A stretch of DNA of 64,000 bases, from positions 248,001 through 312,000 of the forward strand of contig NZ_JQKP01000001.1 of assembly GCF_000746095.1 (NCBI RefSeq). Direction: 5' to 3'. The stretch's first letter is position 1, and each line of letters begins with the position of its first letter. Of the stretch, positions 9,962-23,989 are shown piece after piece. Below the pieces are notes generated by a model. The model was not told where the DNA came from, made no database searches, and worked only from the letters and a program-made list of their open reading frames with translations. The position numbers and the translations under genes are program-made. Source of the stretch: Ferriphaselus sp. R-1. Lineage in GTDB: Bacteria > Pseudomonadota > Gammaproteobacteria > Burkholderiales > Gallionellaceae.

Positions 9962-9969
9962 GGAAGTAC

Positions 9970-11280
9970 GTGAACGCACCGGTCAAGAGCAATAACAAGT
10001 ACGGCGACCTCAGTCAGAGACTGTGGTTCCTGCTTGGGGCGCTGGTGGTCTACCGTATCGGGGCCCATATCCCGGTGCCGGGGATCGATCCGGTCGTATT
10101 GGCTGATCTGTTCAAGCAGCAAAAAGGTGGCATCCTGGGCATGTTCAACATGTTCTCGGGCGGAGCGCTGTCGCGCTTCACCATCTTCGCGTTGGGCATC
10201 ATGCCTTACATCTCTGCCTCCATCATCATGCAGCTGGCGACCATCGCCGTGCCGCAGTTGGAGCAGTTGAAGAAGGAAGGTGAGGCTGGTCGTCGCAAGA
10301 TCACTCAGTACACACGTTACGGAACGCTGGCTCTGGCGGTGTTCCAGGCGTTCGGTATCGCGGTGGCCTTGCAGGCTCAGCCGGGGCTGGTGATCAATCC
10401 TGGTTATATGTTCCAGGTGACCACCATGGTGACTCTGGTGACGGGTACCATGTTCCTGATGTGGCTGGGTGAGCAGATTACGGAGCGCGGCTTGGGTAAC
10501 GGTATCTCGCTGATCATCTTCGCGGGTATCGCAGCCGGTCTGCCAAATGCCATCGGTAGCACTCTGGAACTGGCTCGTACCGGCGCGTTCTCGATCCCGC
10601 TGGTGTTGTTCCTGCTGATTGGCGCGTTCGCGGTGACCGCTCTGGTGGTGTTCGTCGAGCGTGGTCAGCGTAAGGTGCTGGTGAATTATGCCAAGCGTCA
10701 GGTAGGTAACAAGATCTATGGTGGTCAGGCTTCGCACCTGCCGCTGAAGCTGAACATGGCGGGTGTGATCCCTCCCATCTTCGCTTCTTCCATCATCCTG
10801 TTCCCGGCGACTTTGGCGGGCTGGTTTGGTAGTGGTTCGGGGATGACCTGGCTGAAGGACATTAGCGAGAAGTTGTCTCCTGGGCAGCCGATCTATGTGC
10901 TGTTCTACGCGGCAGCGATCGTGTTCTTCTGCTTCTTCTACACGGCGCTGGTGTTCAGCCCCAAGGAGACTGCGGACAATCTGAAGAAGAGTGGTGCATT
11001 CCTTCCAGGGATACGCCCCGGCGAGCAGACTGCGAAGTACATCGAAAAGATCATGCTGCGACTGACCTTGGTGGGCGCGTTCTACATCACCTTGGTGTGT
11101 CTGCTGCCTGAGTTTCTGGTGGTTAAGTGGAACGTACCGTTCTACTTCGGCGGAACCTCGTTGTTGATTCTGGTGGTGGTGACCATGGACTTCATGGCCC
11201 AGGTTCAGTCATATCTGATGACACATCAGTATGAGAGCCTGCTGAAAAAGGCGAATTTCAAAGGTGGATTGGCGCGATAA
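9970..11280 (+). CDS. secY: Protein translocase subunit SecY
   Basis: 436 residues with a GTG start preceded by AAGGA. SecY is the ten-helix channel of the Sec translocon in the inner membrane. Hydrophobic segments alternate with loops through the whole length. Conserved features include the plug/TM2 region ([30 protein letters not shown]) and the cytoplasmic C4-C5 loop region [15 protein letters not shown]. Its stop codon is immediately followed by the infA ATG. Confidence 0.98.
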   Translation: MNAPVKSNNKYGDLSQRLWFLLGALVVYRIGAHIPVPGIDPVVLADLFKQQKGGILGMFNMFSGGALSRFTIFALGIMPYISASIIMQLATIAVPQLEQLKKEGEAGRRKITQYTRYGTLALAVFQAFGIAVALQAQPGLVINPGYMFQVTTMVTLVTGTMFLMWLGEQITERGLGNGISLIIFAGIAAGLPNAIGSTLELARTGAFSIPLVLFLLIGAFAVTALVVFVERGQRKVLVNYAKRQVGNKIYGGQASHLPLKLNMAGVIPPIFASSIILFPATLAGWFGSGSGMTWLKDISEKLSPGQPIYVLFYAAAIVFFCFFYTALVFSPKETADNLKKSGAFLPGIRPGEQTAKYIEKIMLRLTLVGAFYITLVCLLPEFLVVKWNVPFYFGGTSLLILVVVTMDFMAQVQSYLMTHQYESLLKKANFKGGLAR

Positions 11281-11499
11281 ATGAGTAAGGCAGATGCGAT
11301 TCAAATGCAGGGAGAGGTGGTTGAGTCCCTGCCGAACGCGACCTTTCGCGTTAAGTTGGAAAACGGCCACGTGGTATTGGGACACATTTCAGGCAAGATG
11401 CGCATGCACTACATCCGCATTCTGCCGGGCGACAAGGTCATGGTCGAATTGACGCCCTATGATTTGAGCAAGGCGCGGATCACATTCCGCTCCAAGTAA
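11281..11499 (+). CDS. infA: Translation initiation factor IF-1
   Basis: 72 residues, the standard OB-fold of IF-1 ([45 protein letters not shown]). IF-1 occupies the 30S A site during initiation. The ATG abuts the secY stop with no spacer. Placement between secY and rpmJ is the common betaproteobacterial arrangement. Confidence 0.97.
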   Translation: MSKADAIQMQGEVVESLPNATFRVKLENGHVVLGHISGKMRMHYIRILPGDKVMVELTPYDLSKARITFRSK

Positions 11500-11521
11500 G
11501 TTTGGTTTTAAGGAGAGCATC

Positions 11522-11635
11522 ATGAGAGTGCAAGCATCTGTAAAAAAGATTTGCCGTAACTGCAAGGTTATCCGGCGCAATCGCATCGTGCGCGTGATCT
11601 GCACTGATCCGCGTCACAAGCAACGTCAGGGTTGA
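11522..11635 (+). CDS. rpmJ: 50S ribosomal protein L36 (zinc-ribbon form)
   Basis: 37 codons plus stop, reading [20 protein letters not shown] and ending KQRQG. Cys11, Cys14, Cys27 and His32 form the zinc site of the C+ type of L36. It follows infA by 22 bases with an AAGGAGAG ribosome binding site. L36 is the smallest large-subunit protein and helps organise 23S rRNA near the GTPase centre. Confidence 0.96.
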   Translation: MRVQASVKKICRNCKVIRRNRIVRVICTDPRHKQRQG

Positions 11636-11694
11636 TTGGAAACAATCGACTCTGGATGGTTAATTTTAGACTTTTCAAGTGATAGGGTAGCTGC

Positions 11695-12060
11695 ATGGCA
11701 CGTATTGCAGGGGTAAACATTCCGAATCATCAACACACCGTCATCGCTTTGACCGCGATCTACGGCATCGGAGACACGCGCGCTAAAGGAATTTGCGCTG
11801 CGGTAGGTATCGCTGAGTCCACCAAGATCAAGGACCTCACCGATGCAGAGATGGACAAGCTGCGTGAAGAAGTAGGCAAGTTCACGGTTGAGGGTGACCT
11901 CCGTCGTGAAGTGACTATGAGCATCAAGCGCTTGATGGACTTGGGCTGCTATCGTGGCTTGCGCCATCGTCGCGGCTTGCCGTGCCGTGGTCAGCGCACT
12001 CGCACCAATGCACGTACCCGCAAGGGACCGCGCAAGGCTATCGCCGGCGCCAAGAAGTAA
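11695..12060 (+). CDS. rpsM: 30S ribosomal protein S13
   Basis: 121 residues starting [27 protein letters not shown]13 lies in the 30S head, contacts P-site tRNA with its basic tail ([21 protein letters not shown]) and bridges to L5. It begins the alpha operon after a 59-base gap from rpmJ. Confidence 0.98.
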   Translation: MARIAGVNIPNHQHTVIALTAIYGIGDTRAKGICAAVGIAESTKIKDLTDAEMDKLREEVGKFTVEGDLRREVTMSIKRLMDLGCYRGLRHRRGLPCRGQRTRTNARTRKGPRKAIAGAKK

Positions 12061-12080
12061 TTCGTTAAGAGGATAGAGAC

Positions 12081-12473
12081 ATGGCTAAGCCCAGCAGCAC
12101 TCGCGTGCGCAAGAAAGTCAAGAAGAACGTCGCGGAAGGTATCGCTCACGTTCATGCTTCCTTCAACAACACCATCGTGACGATCACTGATCGTCAGGGT
12201 AATGCGCTGTCCTGGTCCACCAGCGGCGGTCAAGGCTTCAAGGGTTCCCGCAAGAGCACCCCGTTCGCAGCTCAGATCGCTGCAGAGGCTGCTGGCAAGG
12301 CGGCTCAGGAATTCGGCGTGAAGAATCTGGAAGTGCGCATCAAGGGCCCAGGCCCAGGTCGCGAATCTGCTGTGCGTGCCCTGAATGCTGCCGGCTTCAA
12401 GATCACCAGCATTTCCGACATCACCCCAGTTCCGCACAACGGCTGCCGTCCGCCCAAGAAGCGCCGTATCTAA
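12081..12473 (+). CDS. rpsK: 30S ribosomal protein S11
   Basis: 130 residues. S11 lies on the platform near the E site and the Shine-Dalgarno helix. The conserved [40 protein letters not shown] and C-terminal [15 protein letters not shown] are exact family features. AGGAT ribosome binding site. Confidence 0.98.
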   Translation: MAKPSSTRVRKKVKKNVAEGIAHVHASFNNTIVTITDRQGNALSWSTSGGQGFKGSRKSTPFAAQIAAEAAGKAAQEFGVKNLEVRIKGPGPGRESAVRALNAAGFKITSISDITPVPHNGCRPPKKRRI

Positions 12474-12493
12474 TTATTGTAGGAGTATAGATC

Positions 12494-13123
12494 TTGGCTA
12501 GAAATCTTGATGCAAAGTGCCGTAAGTGCCGCCGCGAAGGCGAGAAGCTGTTCCTGAAGGGCGAAAAGTGCTTCACCGACAAATGTTCGGTCGAGCGTCG
12601 CGCCTATGCACCCGGCCAGCACGGTCAAAAGAAAAACCAACGCGTGTCTGACTACGCAGGCCAGTTGCGCGAAAAGCAAAAAGTCCGCCGTATCTACGGC
12701 GTGCTGGAACACCAGTTCCGCCTGACCTACGCCGCTGCTGAAAGCGAACGTGGTATCACCGGTGAGAACCTGTTGCAGCGCCTGGAATCCCGTCTGGACA
12801 ACGTCACCTACCGCATGGGTTTCGGTGCATCCCGCGCTGAATCGCGTCAAGTCGTTCGCCACAACGGTATTCTGGTGAATGGCAAGCGCGTCAACATCCC
12901 TTCCTACCAGGTTCGTGCTGGCGATGTGGTCGAAGTGGCTGACCGTGCCAAGTCGCAACTGCGTGTCAAGGCAGCGGTTGAGGCGGCTGAGCAGCGTGGC
13001 TTCCCGGAATGGATCGAAGTGGACACCAAGGCTCTGAAGGGTACCTTCAAGGCTCGCCCACAGCGCTCTGAATTGCCTGCCACGATCAACGAGCACCTCG
13101 TTGTCGAGTTGTATTCCAAGTAA
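12494..13123 (+). CDS. rpsD: 30S ribosomal protein S4 (zinc-binding form)
   Basis: 209 residues with a TTG start (TAGGAG upstream). S4 nucleates 30S assembly and, in E. coli, represses the alpha operon. This copy is the C+ type: Cys9, Cys12, Cys26 and Cys31 make a zinc knuckle. An S4 RNA-binding domain follows ([38 protein letters not shown]). Confidence 0.97.
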   Translation: MARNLDAKCRKCRREGEKLFLKGEKCFTDKCSVERRAYAPGQHGQKKNQRVSDYAGQLREKQKVRRIYGVLEHQFRLTYAAAESERGITGENLLQRLESRLDNVTYRMGFGASRAESRQVVRHNGILVNGKRVNIPSYQVRAGDVVEVADRAKSQLRVKAAVEAAEQRGFPEWIEVDTKALKGTFKARPQRSELPATINEHLVVELYSK

Positions 13124-13140
13124 TCCACGCGGAGCTGGAC

Positions 13141-14115
13141 ATGGCAAATAACGAATTTCTGAAACCACGCATCATCGACGTCCAAAACATCTCGGCCACC
13201 AAGGCCAAGGTGGTGATGGAGCCGTTCGAGCGTGGCTATGGACACACGCTGGGCAATGCCCTGCGTCGTATCCTGCTGTCCTCGATGCCTGGCTCTGCGC
13301 CGACCGAGGTCAAGATCGCCGATGTGCTGCACGAATATTCCACGCTCGACGGGGTCCAGGAAGATGTGGTCGACCTGATCCTGAATCTGAAGGGTGTCGT
13401 GCTGAAGCAGCACGGGGCCAACAGAGAAGTGACTCTGCACCTGAAGAAAGAAGGTCAGGGCGTGGTGACTGCCGGTGACATCGAGGTGGACGCAGACACA
13501 GAAGTGCTGAACCCGTCTCACGTGATCGCTCATCTGACTGCCGGTGGCAAGCTGGACATGGAGATCAAGGTCGAACAAGGCCGTGGCTATGTTTCCGCTA
13601 TCTCCCGTCAGGTTCCTGGCGAAACCCGTTCTGTCGGTAACATCGTTCTGGACGCATCGTTCAGCCCGGTCAGCCGCGTCAGCTATGCGGTCGAAAGCGC
13701 TCGCGTTGAGCAGCGTACCGATCTGGACAAGCTGGTGATCGACATCGAGACCAATGGCGCGATCGACCCTGAAGAAGCGATCCGCTCGGCAGCTCGCATT
13801 CTGGTCGAACAGTTCAGCGTGTTCGCCGCACTGGAAGGCACGCCAGCACCGGTCGAGAAGCCCAAGGCTCCCAAGGTTGATCCTATGCTGTTGCGTCCGG
13901 TCGATGATCTGGAACTGACACCGCGTTCGTCCAACTGCCTGAAGGCACAAAGCATCCACTACATCGGTGATTTGATCCAGTACACCGAAACCGACCTCTT
14001 GCGTACCCCGAACCTGGGCCGCAAGTCGTTGAACGAAATCAAGCAAGTGCTGGCCGAACACGGTCTGTCGCTGGGCATGAAGCTGGAAAACTGGCCTGTC
14101 GCCGCCGAGAAGTAA
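13141..14115 (+). CDS. rpoA: DNA-directed RNA polymerase subunit alpha
   Basis: 324 residues. The N-terminal dimerisation domain includes [26 protein letters not shown] charged linker ([16 protein letters not shown]) leads to the C-terminal domain that contacts UP elements and activators ([45 protein letters not shown]). It sits between rpsD and rplQ as usual. Confidence 0.98.
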   Translation: MANNEFLKPRIIDVQNISATKAKVVMEPFERGYGHTLGNALRRILLSSMPGSAPTEVKIADVLHEYSTLDGVQEDVVDLILNLKGVVLKQHGANREVTLHLKKEGQGVVTAGDIEVDADTEVLNPSHVIAHLTAGGKLDMEIKVEQGRGYVSAISRQVPGETRSVGNIVLDASFSPVSRVSYAVESARVEQRTDLDKLVIDIETNGAIDPEEAIRSAARILVEQFSVFAALEGTPAPVEKPKAPKVDPMLLRPVDDLELTPRSSNCLKAQSIHYIGDLIQYTETDLLRTPNLGRKSLNEIKQVLAEHGLSLGMKLENWPVAAEK

Positions 14116-14127
14116 GAGAGGAAAATC

Positions 14128-14520
14128 ATGCGTCACCGTTTAGGATTGAGAAAACTTAACCGCACCAGCAGCCATCGTCTGGCGATGTTGCGCAACATGA
14201 GCGTTTCGCTGCTGCGTCACGAAGCGATCAAGACAACTCTGCCCAAGGCCAAGGAACTGCGCCGTGTGGTTGAGCCGCTGATCACTCTGGGCAAGAACCC
14301 CAGCCTGTCGAATCGCCGTCTGGCGTTCGCCCGTCTGCGCGACCGCGAGATCGTCGGCAAGCTGTTCGACGAGATCGGCCCGCGTTACGCTGCACGCAAC
14401 GGTGGTTACACCCGTACGCTGAAGTTCGGTTTCCGTCAGGGCGACAATGCTCCGATGGCGCTGATCGAGCTGGTGGATCGTCCGGAAGTGACCGAAGCTG
14501 TGGAAGTTGCTGACGAGTAA
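14128..14520 (+). CDS. rplQ: 50S ribosomal protein L17
   Basis: 130 residues starting [24 protein letters not shown], the family signature. L17 lies beside the exit tunnel. Last gene of the superoperon, closed by a strong terminator 21 bases downstream. Confidence 0.98.
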   Translation: MRHRLGLRKLNRTSSHRLAMLRNMSVSLLRHEAIKTTLPKAKELRRVVEPLITLGKNPSLSNRRLAFARLRDREIVGKLFDEIGPRYAARNGGYTRTLKFGFRQGDNAPMALIELVDRPEVTEAVEVADE

Positions 14521-14541
14521 ATCGTCGAGTTGCACTACATG

Positions 14542-14569
14542 AAAAAAGCCGGGACATCCCGGCTTTTTT
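14542..14569. terminator. Bidirectional intrinsic terminator between rplQ and fliW
   Basis: Symmetric stem AAAAAAGCCGGG / CCCGGCTTTTTT with a 4-base ACAT loop. The A-run and T-run make it work in both directions, ending the ribosomal transcript on the plus strand and fliW on the minus strand. Confidence 0.92.
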
Positions 14570-14588
14570 CATTGGACCGCCGTATACC

Positions 14589-15029
14589 TCAGCCCGTGAT
14601 GGTCAGGTCCGGATTGACCAAAGACTTCTGTATCGCGCGGCGTTTGGTGATGTTGATGGCGATGGGGGAGCGCGTCAAGGCAGCGACCTTGTCCATGGCT
14701 ACCTCGCCACTTTCACCCAGTGGATGCGAGAGCATCACAGCAAGGCAGATGTCATCGTTCTCGTCCACGCGCAGGGTATCGGCCTCTTCATCGCTCAGCT
14801 TGACGTTGTATGACAGCTTGATCTGGGAAGGGTCTGTGATGGAGAACACGACTTCAGGTTCGTCGATCGACTGTAGCCAGAACACCCGTGGCTCATGACC
14901 ATCATCGCGGTGCAGCAGCTTGAAGCGCTTGCAGTCCTCGAATCCCGGTAATCCATTGGGGAACTCGATGATGGAATCTTGGGAGAAAGACACCTCTTGG
15001 GAACCGAAGCGTGGCAGGGTGAGTTTCAT
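14589..15029 (-). CDS. fliW: Flagellar assembly factor FliW
   Basis: 146 residues matching FliW (MKLTLPRFGSQEVSFSQ, FPNGLPGFEDCKRF, FWLQSIDEPEVVFSITDP). FliW binds flagellin and the translational repressor CsrA, linking flagellin level to its own translation. It is usually beside csrA or flagellar genes. Here it stands alone between the ribosomal superoperon and tig, with its own ribosome binding site (AGGAGG) and a shared terminator downstream. This implies a motile organism with CsrA encoded elsewhere (inference). Confidence 0.9.
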   Translation of the reverse strand: MKLTLPRFGSQEVSFSQDSIIEFPNGLPGFEDCKRFKLLHRDDGHEPRVFWLQSIDEPEVVFSITDPSQIKLSYNVKLSDEEADTLRVDENDDICLAVMLSHPLGESGEVAMDKVAALTRSPIAINITKRRAIQKSLVNPDLTITG

Positions 15030-15187
15030 GGCGGCCTCCTGATTTTGTGGTTGTCGAGGCGTTCATATTACCCCCGAACAGTCCCACCCATGCGGAGAAA
15101 TGAGGGGGATTTCCATGCCAATAATGGGGTTGGCCGGTACTCATGGGTTGGCGAGGTTGAGTTTGGCTCTGTTTGGATTCGCGCGCC

Positions 15188-15216
15188 TTTGGGTGGTGGT
15201 GGTTTCGTGATATGCT
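15188..15216 (+). promoter_or_regulatory. Candidate extended -10 promoter upstream of tig
   Basis: Within the 296-base fliW-tig gap, TTTGGG at 15188-15193 and TATGCT at 15211-15216 are 17 bases apart, and TG at 15208-15209 makes an extended -10. It would start transcription about 105 bases before the tig ATG. The rest of the gap shows nothing recognisable. Confidence 0.35.
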
Positions 15217-15325
15217 GCGCGCCTCTGGCTGTGCACTTGGCGGATCAGGTCGGTAGACGCGGTATCGCGCCCGATCAACGCTTAAGTCACTGCCATTTTA
15301 GTTAATTCAATCAAGGAATACCGTA

Positions 15326-16630
15326 ATGTCTAGCGTAGAAACTCTGAGCGCCGTGCAGCGCCGTCTGAATGCATCCATCCCGCAACAGCAGATTCGCGGC
15401 GAAATGGAAGCCCGTATCAAGCGTATCGGCCGCACTGCCAAAGTGTCCGGTTTCCGTCCTGGCAAAGTGCCGTTCAAGATCCTGGAGCAGCAGTATGGTG
15501 CCCAGGTGTACCAGGAAGTGCTGGGCGAGGCGCTGGAAAAGTCGTTCGCAAGTGCCGCCGAGGCACAGCAGCTGAAGGTCGTTGGCTATCCGAAGTTTGA
15601 AGTGCAGCCTGCCGAAGCTGCAGCTGAACACATCGACTTCAGCGCCACCTTCGAGGTCTATCCCGAAGTTACGCTGGGCGACATCACTGCGCAGGAAGTG
15701 ACCCGCGTCAATTACACCCTGAGCGATGCCGATGTGCAAAACACCATCGACACACTGCGCAAGCAGCGCACCACCTACGTCGCCGCCGATCGTGCTGCGC
15801 AGAATGACGACCAGGTGAAGATCGACTTCCGTGGCACGCTGGACGGCGAGGTGTTCTCCGGCGGCGAAGCCAAGGATTATCCCTTCGTGCTGGGTCAAGG
15901 CCGCATGTTGCCTGATTTCGAAAATGCCGTACTGGGCATGAAGGCTGGCGAATCCAAGTCGTTCGACATGACTTTCCCGGCGGATTATCACGGCAAAGAT
16001 GTCGCTGGTAAGCAAGTGACGTTCGCCATCACCTTGAACGCCGTCGAAGCCCCTGTGCTGCCAGCAGTGGATGCTGATTTCGCCAAGTCGCTGGGCGTGG
16101 CCAGCGGTGACGTGGCTGAACTGCAGACCGAGATCCGCACCAATCTGGATCGTGAAGTGCAGCGCCGTCTGAAGGTGCGCAACAAGGATGCGGCCATGGC
16201 CGCGCTGCTGAACATCGGCGAACTGGAAGTGCCGAATGCGATGCTGGACTGGGAGGCACAGAACTTGCAACAGCAAGCGGTGCGCGACATGGAGCAGCGT
16301 GGTATGAAGATACCGAAGGGCATGACCTTGCCGGCGGAGTTGTTTGCGGAGCGTGCAATCAAGCGTGTGAAACTGGGCGTGATTTTGAACGCACTCGTTG
16401 AGCAACATGGCTTGGCAGCTAAGCCTGAGCAGGTTCAAGCCTTGGTGCAAGAGTATGCGCAAAGCTTCGAGCAACCCGAAGAAGTGGTCAAGTGGTATGC
16501 GGCTGATCCAGCGCGTACTCAAGAAGTTGAGAATTTGGCGTTGGAAGACAATGTTGTCGCATATGTGCTAAAGCACGCAAAAGTGTCTGACAAAGCCATC
16601 GAATTTAAAGAGCTGATGGAGAACAATTGA
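15326..16630 (+). CDS. tig: Trigger factor
   Basis: 434 residues. Trigger factor is the ribosome-bound chaperone and prolyl isomerase that docks on L23. The N-terminal ribosome-binding signature appears as [14 protein letters not shown] near residue 45. A central FKBP-like domain follows ([50 protein letters not shown]). The C-terminal helical chaperone arms fill the rest. Its stop overlaps clpP by 4 bases, consistent with a tig-clpP-clpX operon. Confidence 0.97.
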   Translation: MSSVETLSAVQRRLNASIPQQQIRGEMEARIKRIGRTAKVSGFRPGKVPFKILEQQYGAQVYQEVLGEALEKSFASAAEAQQLKVVGYPKFEVQPAEAAAEHIDFSATFEVYPEVTLGDITAQEVTRVNYTLSDADVQNTIDTLRKQRTTYVAADRAAQNDDQVKIDFRGTLDGEVFSGGEAKDYPFVLGQGRMLPDFENAVLGMKAGESKSFDMTFPADYHGKDVAGKQVTFAITLNAVEAPVLPAVDADFAKSLGVASGDVAELQTEIRTNLDREVQRRLKVRNKDAAMAALLNIGELEVPNAMLDWEAQNLQQQAVRDMEQRGMKIPKGMTLPAELFAERAIKRVKLGVILNALVEQHGLAAKPEQVQALVQEYAQSFEQPEEVVKWYAADPARTQEVENLALEDNVVAYVLKHAKVSDKAIEFKELMENN

Positions 16631-17256
16631 TGAACCACACTGCCATGTCTGGCAATCTGGAACCGCAGAACTCCGGCCTGATCCCGATGGTCATCGAGAC
16701 CAGCGGGCGCGGCGAGCGCGCGTTCGACATCTACTCGCGCCTGTTGAAGGAACGCGTCATCTTTCTGGTTGGCCCGATCAACGATCAGGTCGCCAATCTG
16801 GTGGTGGCGCAGTTGCTGTTCCTGGAGTCGGAGAACCCGGACAAGGACATTCATCTCTACATCAATTCGCCCGGCGGTTCGATCTCGGCTGGCATGGCGA
16901 TCTACGACACCATGCAGTTCATCAAGCCGAACGTCTCGACCTTGTGCATCGGCATGGCGGCTTCGATGGGGGCATTCCTGTTGCAGGCGGGCGAGAAGGG
17001 CAAGCGTTTCGCGTTGCCCAACTCCACCGTGATGATCCATCAGCCGCTGGGCGGATTCCAGGGCCAGGCGACCGACATCGAGATCCACGCCAAATACATC
17101 CTGAGCCTGCGCGAGAAGCTGTACTCGCTGATGGCGCAGCACACCGGACGCACGGTGGAAGAGATCGCCCGCGATAGCGAGCGTGACAACTTCCTGACCG
17201 CGCAACAGGCGCTGGAATATGGATTGCTGGATCAGGTGCTGGATAAGCGCGCCTGA
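16627..17256 (+). CDS. clpP: ATP-dependent Clp protease proteolytic subunit
   Basis: 209 residues. ClpP is the tetradecameric serine peptidase that degrades proteins unfolded by ClpX or ClpA. Catalytic Ser113 (GMAASMGAF), His138 (MIHQPLGG) and Asp187 (ARDSERDNF) are all present. A short N-terminal stretch before [20 protein letters not shown] is probably processed off. It overlaps tig and precedes clpX by 17 bases. Confidence 0.97.
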   Translation: MMNHTAMSGNLEPQNSGLIPMVIETSGRGERAFDIYSRLLKERVIFLVGPINDQVANLVVAQLLFLESENPDKDIHLYINSPGGSISAGMAIYDTMQFIKPNVSTLCIGMAASMGAFLLQAGEKGKRFALPNSTVMIHQPLGGFQGQATDIEIHAKYILSLREKLYSLMAQHTGRTVEEIARDSERDNFLTAQQALEYGLLDQVLDKRA

Positions 17257-17273
17257 TAACTTAAGGAAAAACC

Positions 17274-18539
<1,266 letters not shown>

Positions 18540-18556
18540 AATCTGCATCGAATCGC

Positions 18557-18595
18557 GGCGGCAGCCCTTGAAATACAGCGCTGCCGCCCGCACCT
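18557..18595 (+). promoter_or_regulatory. Candidate heat-shock (sigma-32) promoter for lon, with inverted repeat
   Basis: CCCTTGAAA at 18565-18573 matches the sigma-32 -35 consensus. CCCGCACCT at 18587-18595, 13 bases later, is a weak -10. A 9-bp inverted repeat (GGCGGCAGC 18557-18565, GCTGCCGCC 18580-18588) brackets the -35. lon is a classical heat-shock regulon member, which supports the call. Confidence 0.45.
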
Positions 18596-18628
18596 CCCGC
18601 TTCAACTGTCAACCTCAAGAGATCTGCC

Positions 18629-21028
<2,400 letters not shown>

Positions 21029-21047
21029 GCCGGGTTGTCCAATCAGC

Positions 21048-21069
21048 AAGGGGCGCGCAAGCGCCCCTT
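21048..21069 (+). terminator. Hairpin after lon
   Basis: Perfect 9-bp arms AAGGGGCGC / GCGCCCCTT with a GCAA (GNRA) tetraloop. Only two T residues follow, so termination would be weak or the element may stabilise the 3' end. Confidence 0.5.
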
Positions 21070-21089
21070 GGCATTACAGGAACGAATCG

Positions 21090-22373
21090 ATGGAAATCGC
21101 ATTGCTGGTACTCGCCGCATCGACCTTGCTCATGGTGCTCGTGCTGTGGCTGGCGCAGCGGCGCGCGCCCGCGCAGACGGCGACGGCCTTGGAACAGCAG
21201 CACCGCGCCATGCTGGCTGACCTGCACGATGGTCTGAACCGGCAAAGTGACCGGATGATCGCGGCGCAGACCGATCAGGCCGAGCGCCTGCGCGCCGCCG
21301 TGGCGGAAGAGCTGCGCCTCACCCGCGACGCGCTGGCCGCCCTGCAAGCCAAGCAGGAGGCGCTGCGCACCGAGCTGCTGGCGCAGACGCTGGAGAAGCT
21401 GGCGGAGCAGGGTCGCGCCGACCAGGAGTTGATCCAGTTGTCGTTCCGCAATGCCACGCAGCATCTGGCGGGCAGCATGGAAACGTTGTCCAAGACGGTG
21501 GACGGGCGGCTGGAGCAGATCGGCGGCAAGGTCAACGAGCGGCTGGACGAGGGCTTCAAAAAGACCAACGAAACTTTCGTCAGCGTGATGGCGCGGCTGG
21601 CCACCATAGACGAAGCGCAGAAGAAGATCGACGGCCTCACCACCAACGTGGTCAGTTTGCAGGAGTTGCTGGGCGACAAGCGCTCGCGCGGCGCGTTCGG
21701 CGAAGTGCAACTGGAAGCCTTGGTGCGCAACATCCTGCCGCCGCAGGCGTATGACTTCCAGCACACGCTGCCCAACGGCAGCCGCGCCGACTGCGTGTTG
21801 AAGCTGCCGGAGCCGACGGGGCTGGTGGCGGTGGATTCCAAGTTTCCGCTAGAGAACTACCATCGCATGTTCAGCGAGGGCGGCGATGCCGTGACGCGCC
21901 AGTTCAAGGCCGACCTCAAGAAGCACATCGACGACATCAGCAGCAAATACATACTGCCGGGTGTGACTTCCGACGGCGCGGTGATGTTCCTGCCCGCCGA
22001 GGCGGTGTTCGCCGAGGTGCACGCGCACCATCCCGAGGTGGTGGACTACGCCATGCAGCGCCGGGTGTGGATCGTGTCGCCGACCACGCTGATGGCCGTG
22101 CTGAACACCGCCCGCGCCGTGCTCAAGGACGTGGAGACGCGCAAGCAGATCCACATCATCAAGGACGAGTTGGGTAAGCTGGGCAAGGATTTTGGCCGCT
22201 TTGACGAGCGCATGAAGAAACTGGCCGACAACATCCGCCGCGCCCACGAGGAAGCCGGGCAGGTAGAGATTTCCAGTCGCAAGATCAGCCAGCGCTTCGC
22301 CAGCATCGAGCGGGTGGAGCTGGATGCGCCGGGCGCGGCGGTGTTGCTGGAACAATCAGGAGACGGGCAATGA
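21090..22373 (+). CDS. rmuC: DNA recombination protein RmuC homologue
   Basis: 427 residues. An N-terminal membrane helix (IALLVLAASTLLMVLVLWLAQ) leads into a long coiled coil. The RmuC domain follows (KRSRGAFGEVQLEALVRNILPPQAYDFQ, AVDSKFPLENYHRM, VWIVSPTTLMAVLNTARAV). The family is named for its effect on inversion between short repeats in E. coli and has a nuclease-like fold. Biochemical function is not settled. It overlaps nadE by 4 bases. Confidence 0.92.
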   Translation: MEIALLVLAASTLLMVLVLWLAQRRAPAQTATALEQQHRAMLADLHDGLNRQSDRMIAAQTDQAERLRAAVAEELRLTRDALAALQAKQEALRTELLAQTLEKLAEQGRADQELIQLSFRNATQHLAGSMETLSKTVDGRLEQIGGKVNERLDEGFKKTNETFVSVMARLATIDEAQKKIDGLTTNVVSLQELLGDKRSRGAFGEVQLEALVRNILPPQAYDFQHTLPNGSRADCVLKLPEPTGLVAVDSKFPLENYHRMFSEGGDAVTRQFKADLKKHIDDISSKYILPGVTSDGAVMFLPAEAVFAEVHAHHPEVVDYAMQRRVWIVSPTTLMAVLNTARAVLKDVETRKQIHIIKDELGKLGKDFGRFDERMKKLADNIRRAHEEAGQVEISSRKISQRFASIERVELDAPGAAVLLEQSGDGQ

Positions 22374-23977
22374 AACTCGCCATCGCACAAATCAACTGCA
22401 CGCTGGGCGACCTGGCGGGCAACTCGGCCAGGATATTGGAGGCCGCCGAGCGCGCCCAGGCGCAGTCTGCATCCCTGCTGCTGACACCGGAACTCAGCCT
22501 GTGCGGCTACCCGCCGGAAGACCTGCTGCTGCGCGACGGCTTCTATGCCGCCTGCGATGAGGCGCTGCAACAGCTGGCCTGCGCTGCGCCCGCCGGCATG
22601 ACGCTGGTCGTGGGCCATCCGCACCAGGTGGGTGAGTTGCGTTTCAATGCCGCTTCGGTGCTGCGCGACGGCCAGATCATTGCCACCTATCACAAGCGCG
22701 AACTACCCAACCACAGCGTGTTCGACGAGGTGCGCTACTTCACGCCGGGCCATGCCAGTTGCGTGTTCGAGCACGAAGGGCTGCGTATCGGCCTGAACAT
22801 CTGCGCCGACATCTGGGAGCCGGAAGCGGCGCAGCGTGCCCGCGGGGCGGGTGCCCAGCTGCTGCTGGTGCTGAACGCCTCGCCTTACCATCTGGACAAG
22901 CAAGCGGCGCGTCATGCTGTGGTCCGCGCACGGGTGCGCGAGACCGGCACCCCGGTGGTGTACGCCAATCTGCTGGGCGGGCAGGACGAGCTGGTGTTCG
23001 ACGGAGACTCGTTCGTGATGGATGCGCGCGGCGAGTTGACGCACCAGCTCGCCGCGTTCGAGGAAACGGTCGGGCTGGTCGAGGTCGTGCACGGACAGCC
23101 CGTGCCCGGCCAATTGCAGCCGCCGCTAACGACCGAGGCCAGCGTCTATCAGGCGCTGTGTCTGGGCGTGCGGGATTACATAGACAAGAACCGCTTCCCC
23201 GGCGTGTTGCTGGGTTTGTCCGGCGGCATCGACTCGGCGTTGACGCTGGCGGTGGCGGTGGATGCGCTGGGCGCGGACCGGGTGCGCGCAGTGATGATGC
23301 CGTCGCCCTACACTGCGCAGATCAGCCTGGACGACGCGCGCGAGATGGCGCAGATCCTCGGTGTGCGCTACGACGAGCTGGACATCCAGCCGACTTTCGC
23401 CGCCTTCGAATCCACGCTGGCACCGCTGTTCGTGGGTCGCGCCGCCGATACCACCGAAGAGAACCTGCAAGCGCGCATCCGTGGCACGCTGCTGATGGCC
23501 CTGTCCAACAAGACCGGCGCGCTGGTGCTGGTCACCAGCAACAAATCCGAGATGACGGTGGGTTACTCCACGCTGTACGGCGACATGGCGGGCGGTTTCG
23601 CCGTGCTCAAGGACGTGAGCAAGACGCTGGTCTATCGCCTGTCGAACTACCGCAACTCGCTGGGTTATGTGATCCCCGAGCGCATCATCACCCGTCCGCC
23701 CAGTGCCGAGCTGCGTCCCGACCAGACCGATCAGGACAGTCTGCCGCCCTACGACGATCTGGATGGCATCATGGCGGCCTACGTCGAGCGCAACCTGTCC
23801 ATTCCCGACATTGTGGCGCTGGGCTATGCCGAAGCCGACGTGCGGCGTGTGGTGCGACTGGTGCGCATCAACGAATACAAACGCCGCCAGTCGCCGGTCG
23901 GCGTGCGCATCACCGACCGCAGTTTTGGCAAGGACTGGCGCTATCCGATCACGGCGCGGTATCAGGACGATTTCTGA
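22370..23977 (+). CDS. nadE: Glutamine-dependent NAD+ synthetase
   Basis: 535 residues. The N-terminal nitrilase-type glutaminase domain shows the Glu41-Lys109-Cys145 triad (TPELSLCGYPPED, YHKREL, NICADIWEP). The C-terminal synthetase domain has the ATP-pyrophosphatase loop SGGIDS at 284-289. It amidates nicotinic acid adenine dinucleotide to NAD+ with glutamine as nitrogen donor. It overlaps rmuC by 4 bases, suggesting cotranscription. Confidence 0.96.
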   Translation: MKLAIAQINCTLGDLAGNSARILEAAERAQAQSASLLLTPELSLCGYPPEDLLLRDGFYAACDEALQQLACAAPAGMTLVVGHPHQVGELRFNAASVLRDGQIIATYHKRELPNHSVFDEVRYFTPGHASCVFEHEGLRIGLNICADIWEPEAAQRARGAGAQLLLVLNASPYHLDKQAARHAVVRARVRETGTPVVYANLLGGQDELVFDGDSFVMDARGELTHQLAAFEETVGLVEVVHGQPVPGQLQPPLTTEASVYQALCLGVRDYIDKNRFPGVLLGLSGGIDSALTLAVAVDALGADRVRAVMMPSPYTAQISLDDAREMAQILGVRYDELDIQPTFAAFESTLAPLFVGRAADTTEENLQARIRGTLLMALSNKTGALVLVTSNKSEMTVGYSTLYGDMAGGFAVLKDVSKTLVYRLSNYRNSLGYVIPERIITRPPSAELRPDQTDQDSLPPYDDLDGIMAAYVERNLSIPDIVALGYAEADVRRVVRLVRINEYKRRQSPVGVRITDRSFGKDWRYPITARYQDDF

Positions 23978-23989
23978 AGCGAAGGGCGC

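Noticed and set aside
11636..11694. Promoter for the alpha operon between rpmJ and rpsM
   Set aside because: An AT-rich stretch is present, but no -35/-10 pair with acceptable spacing was convincing.
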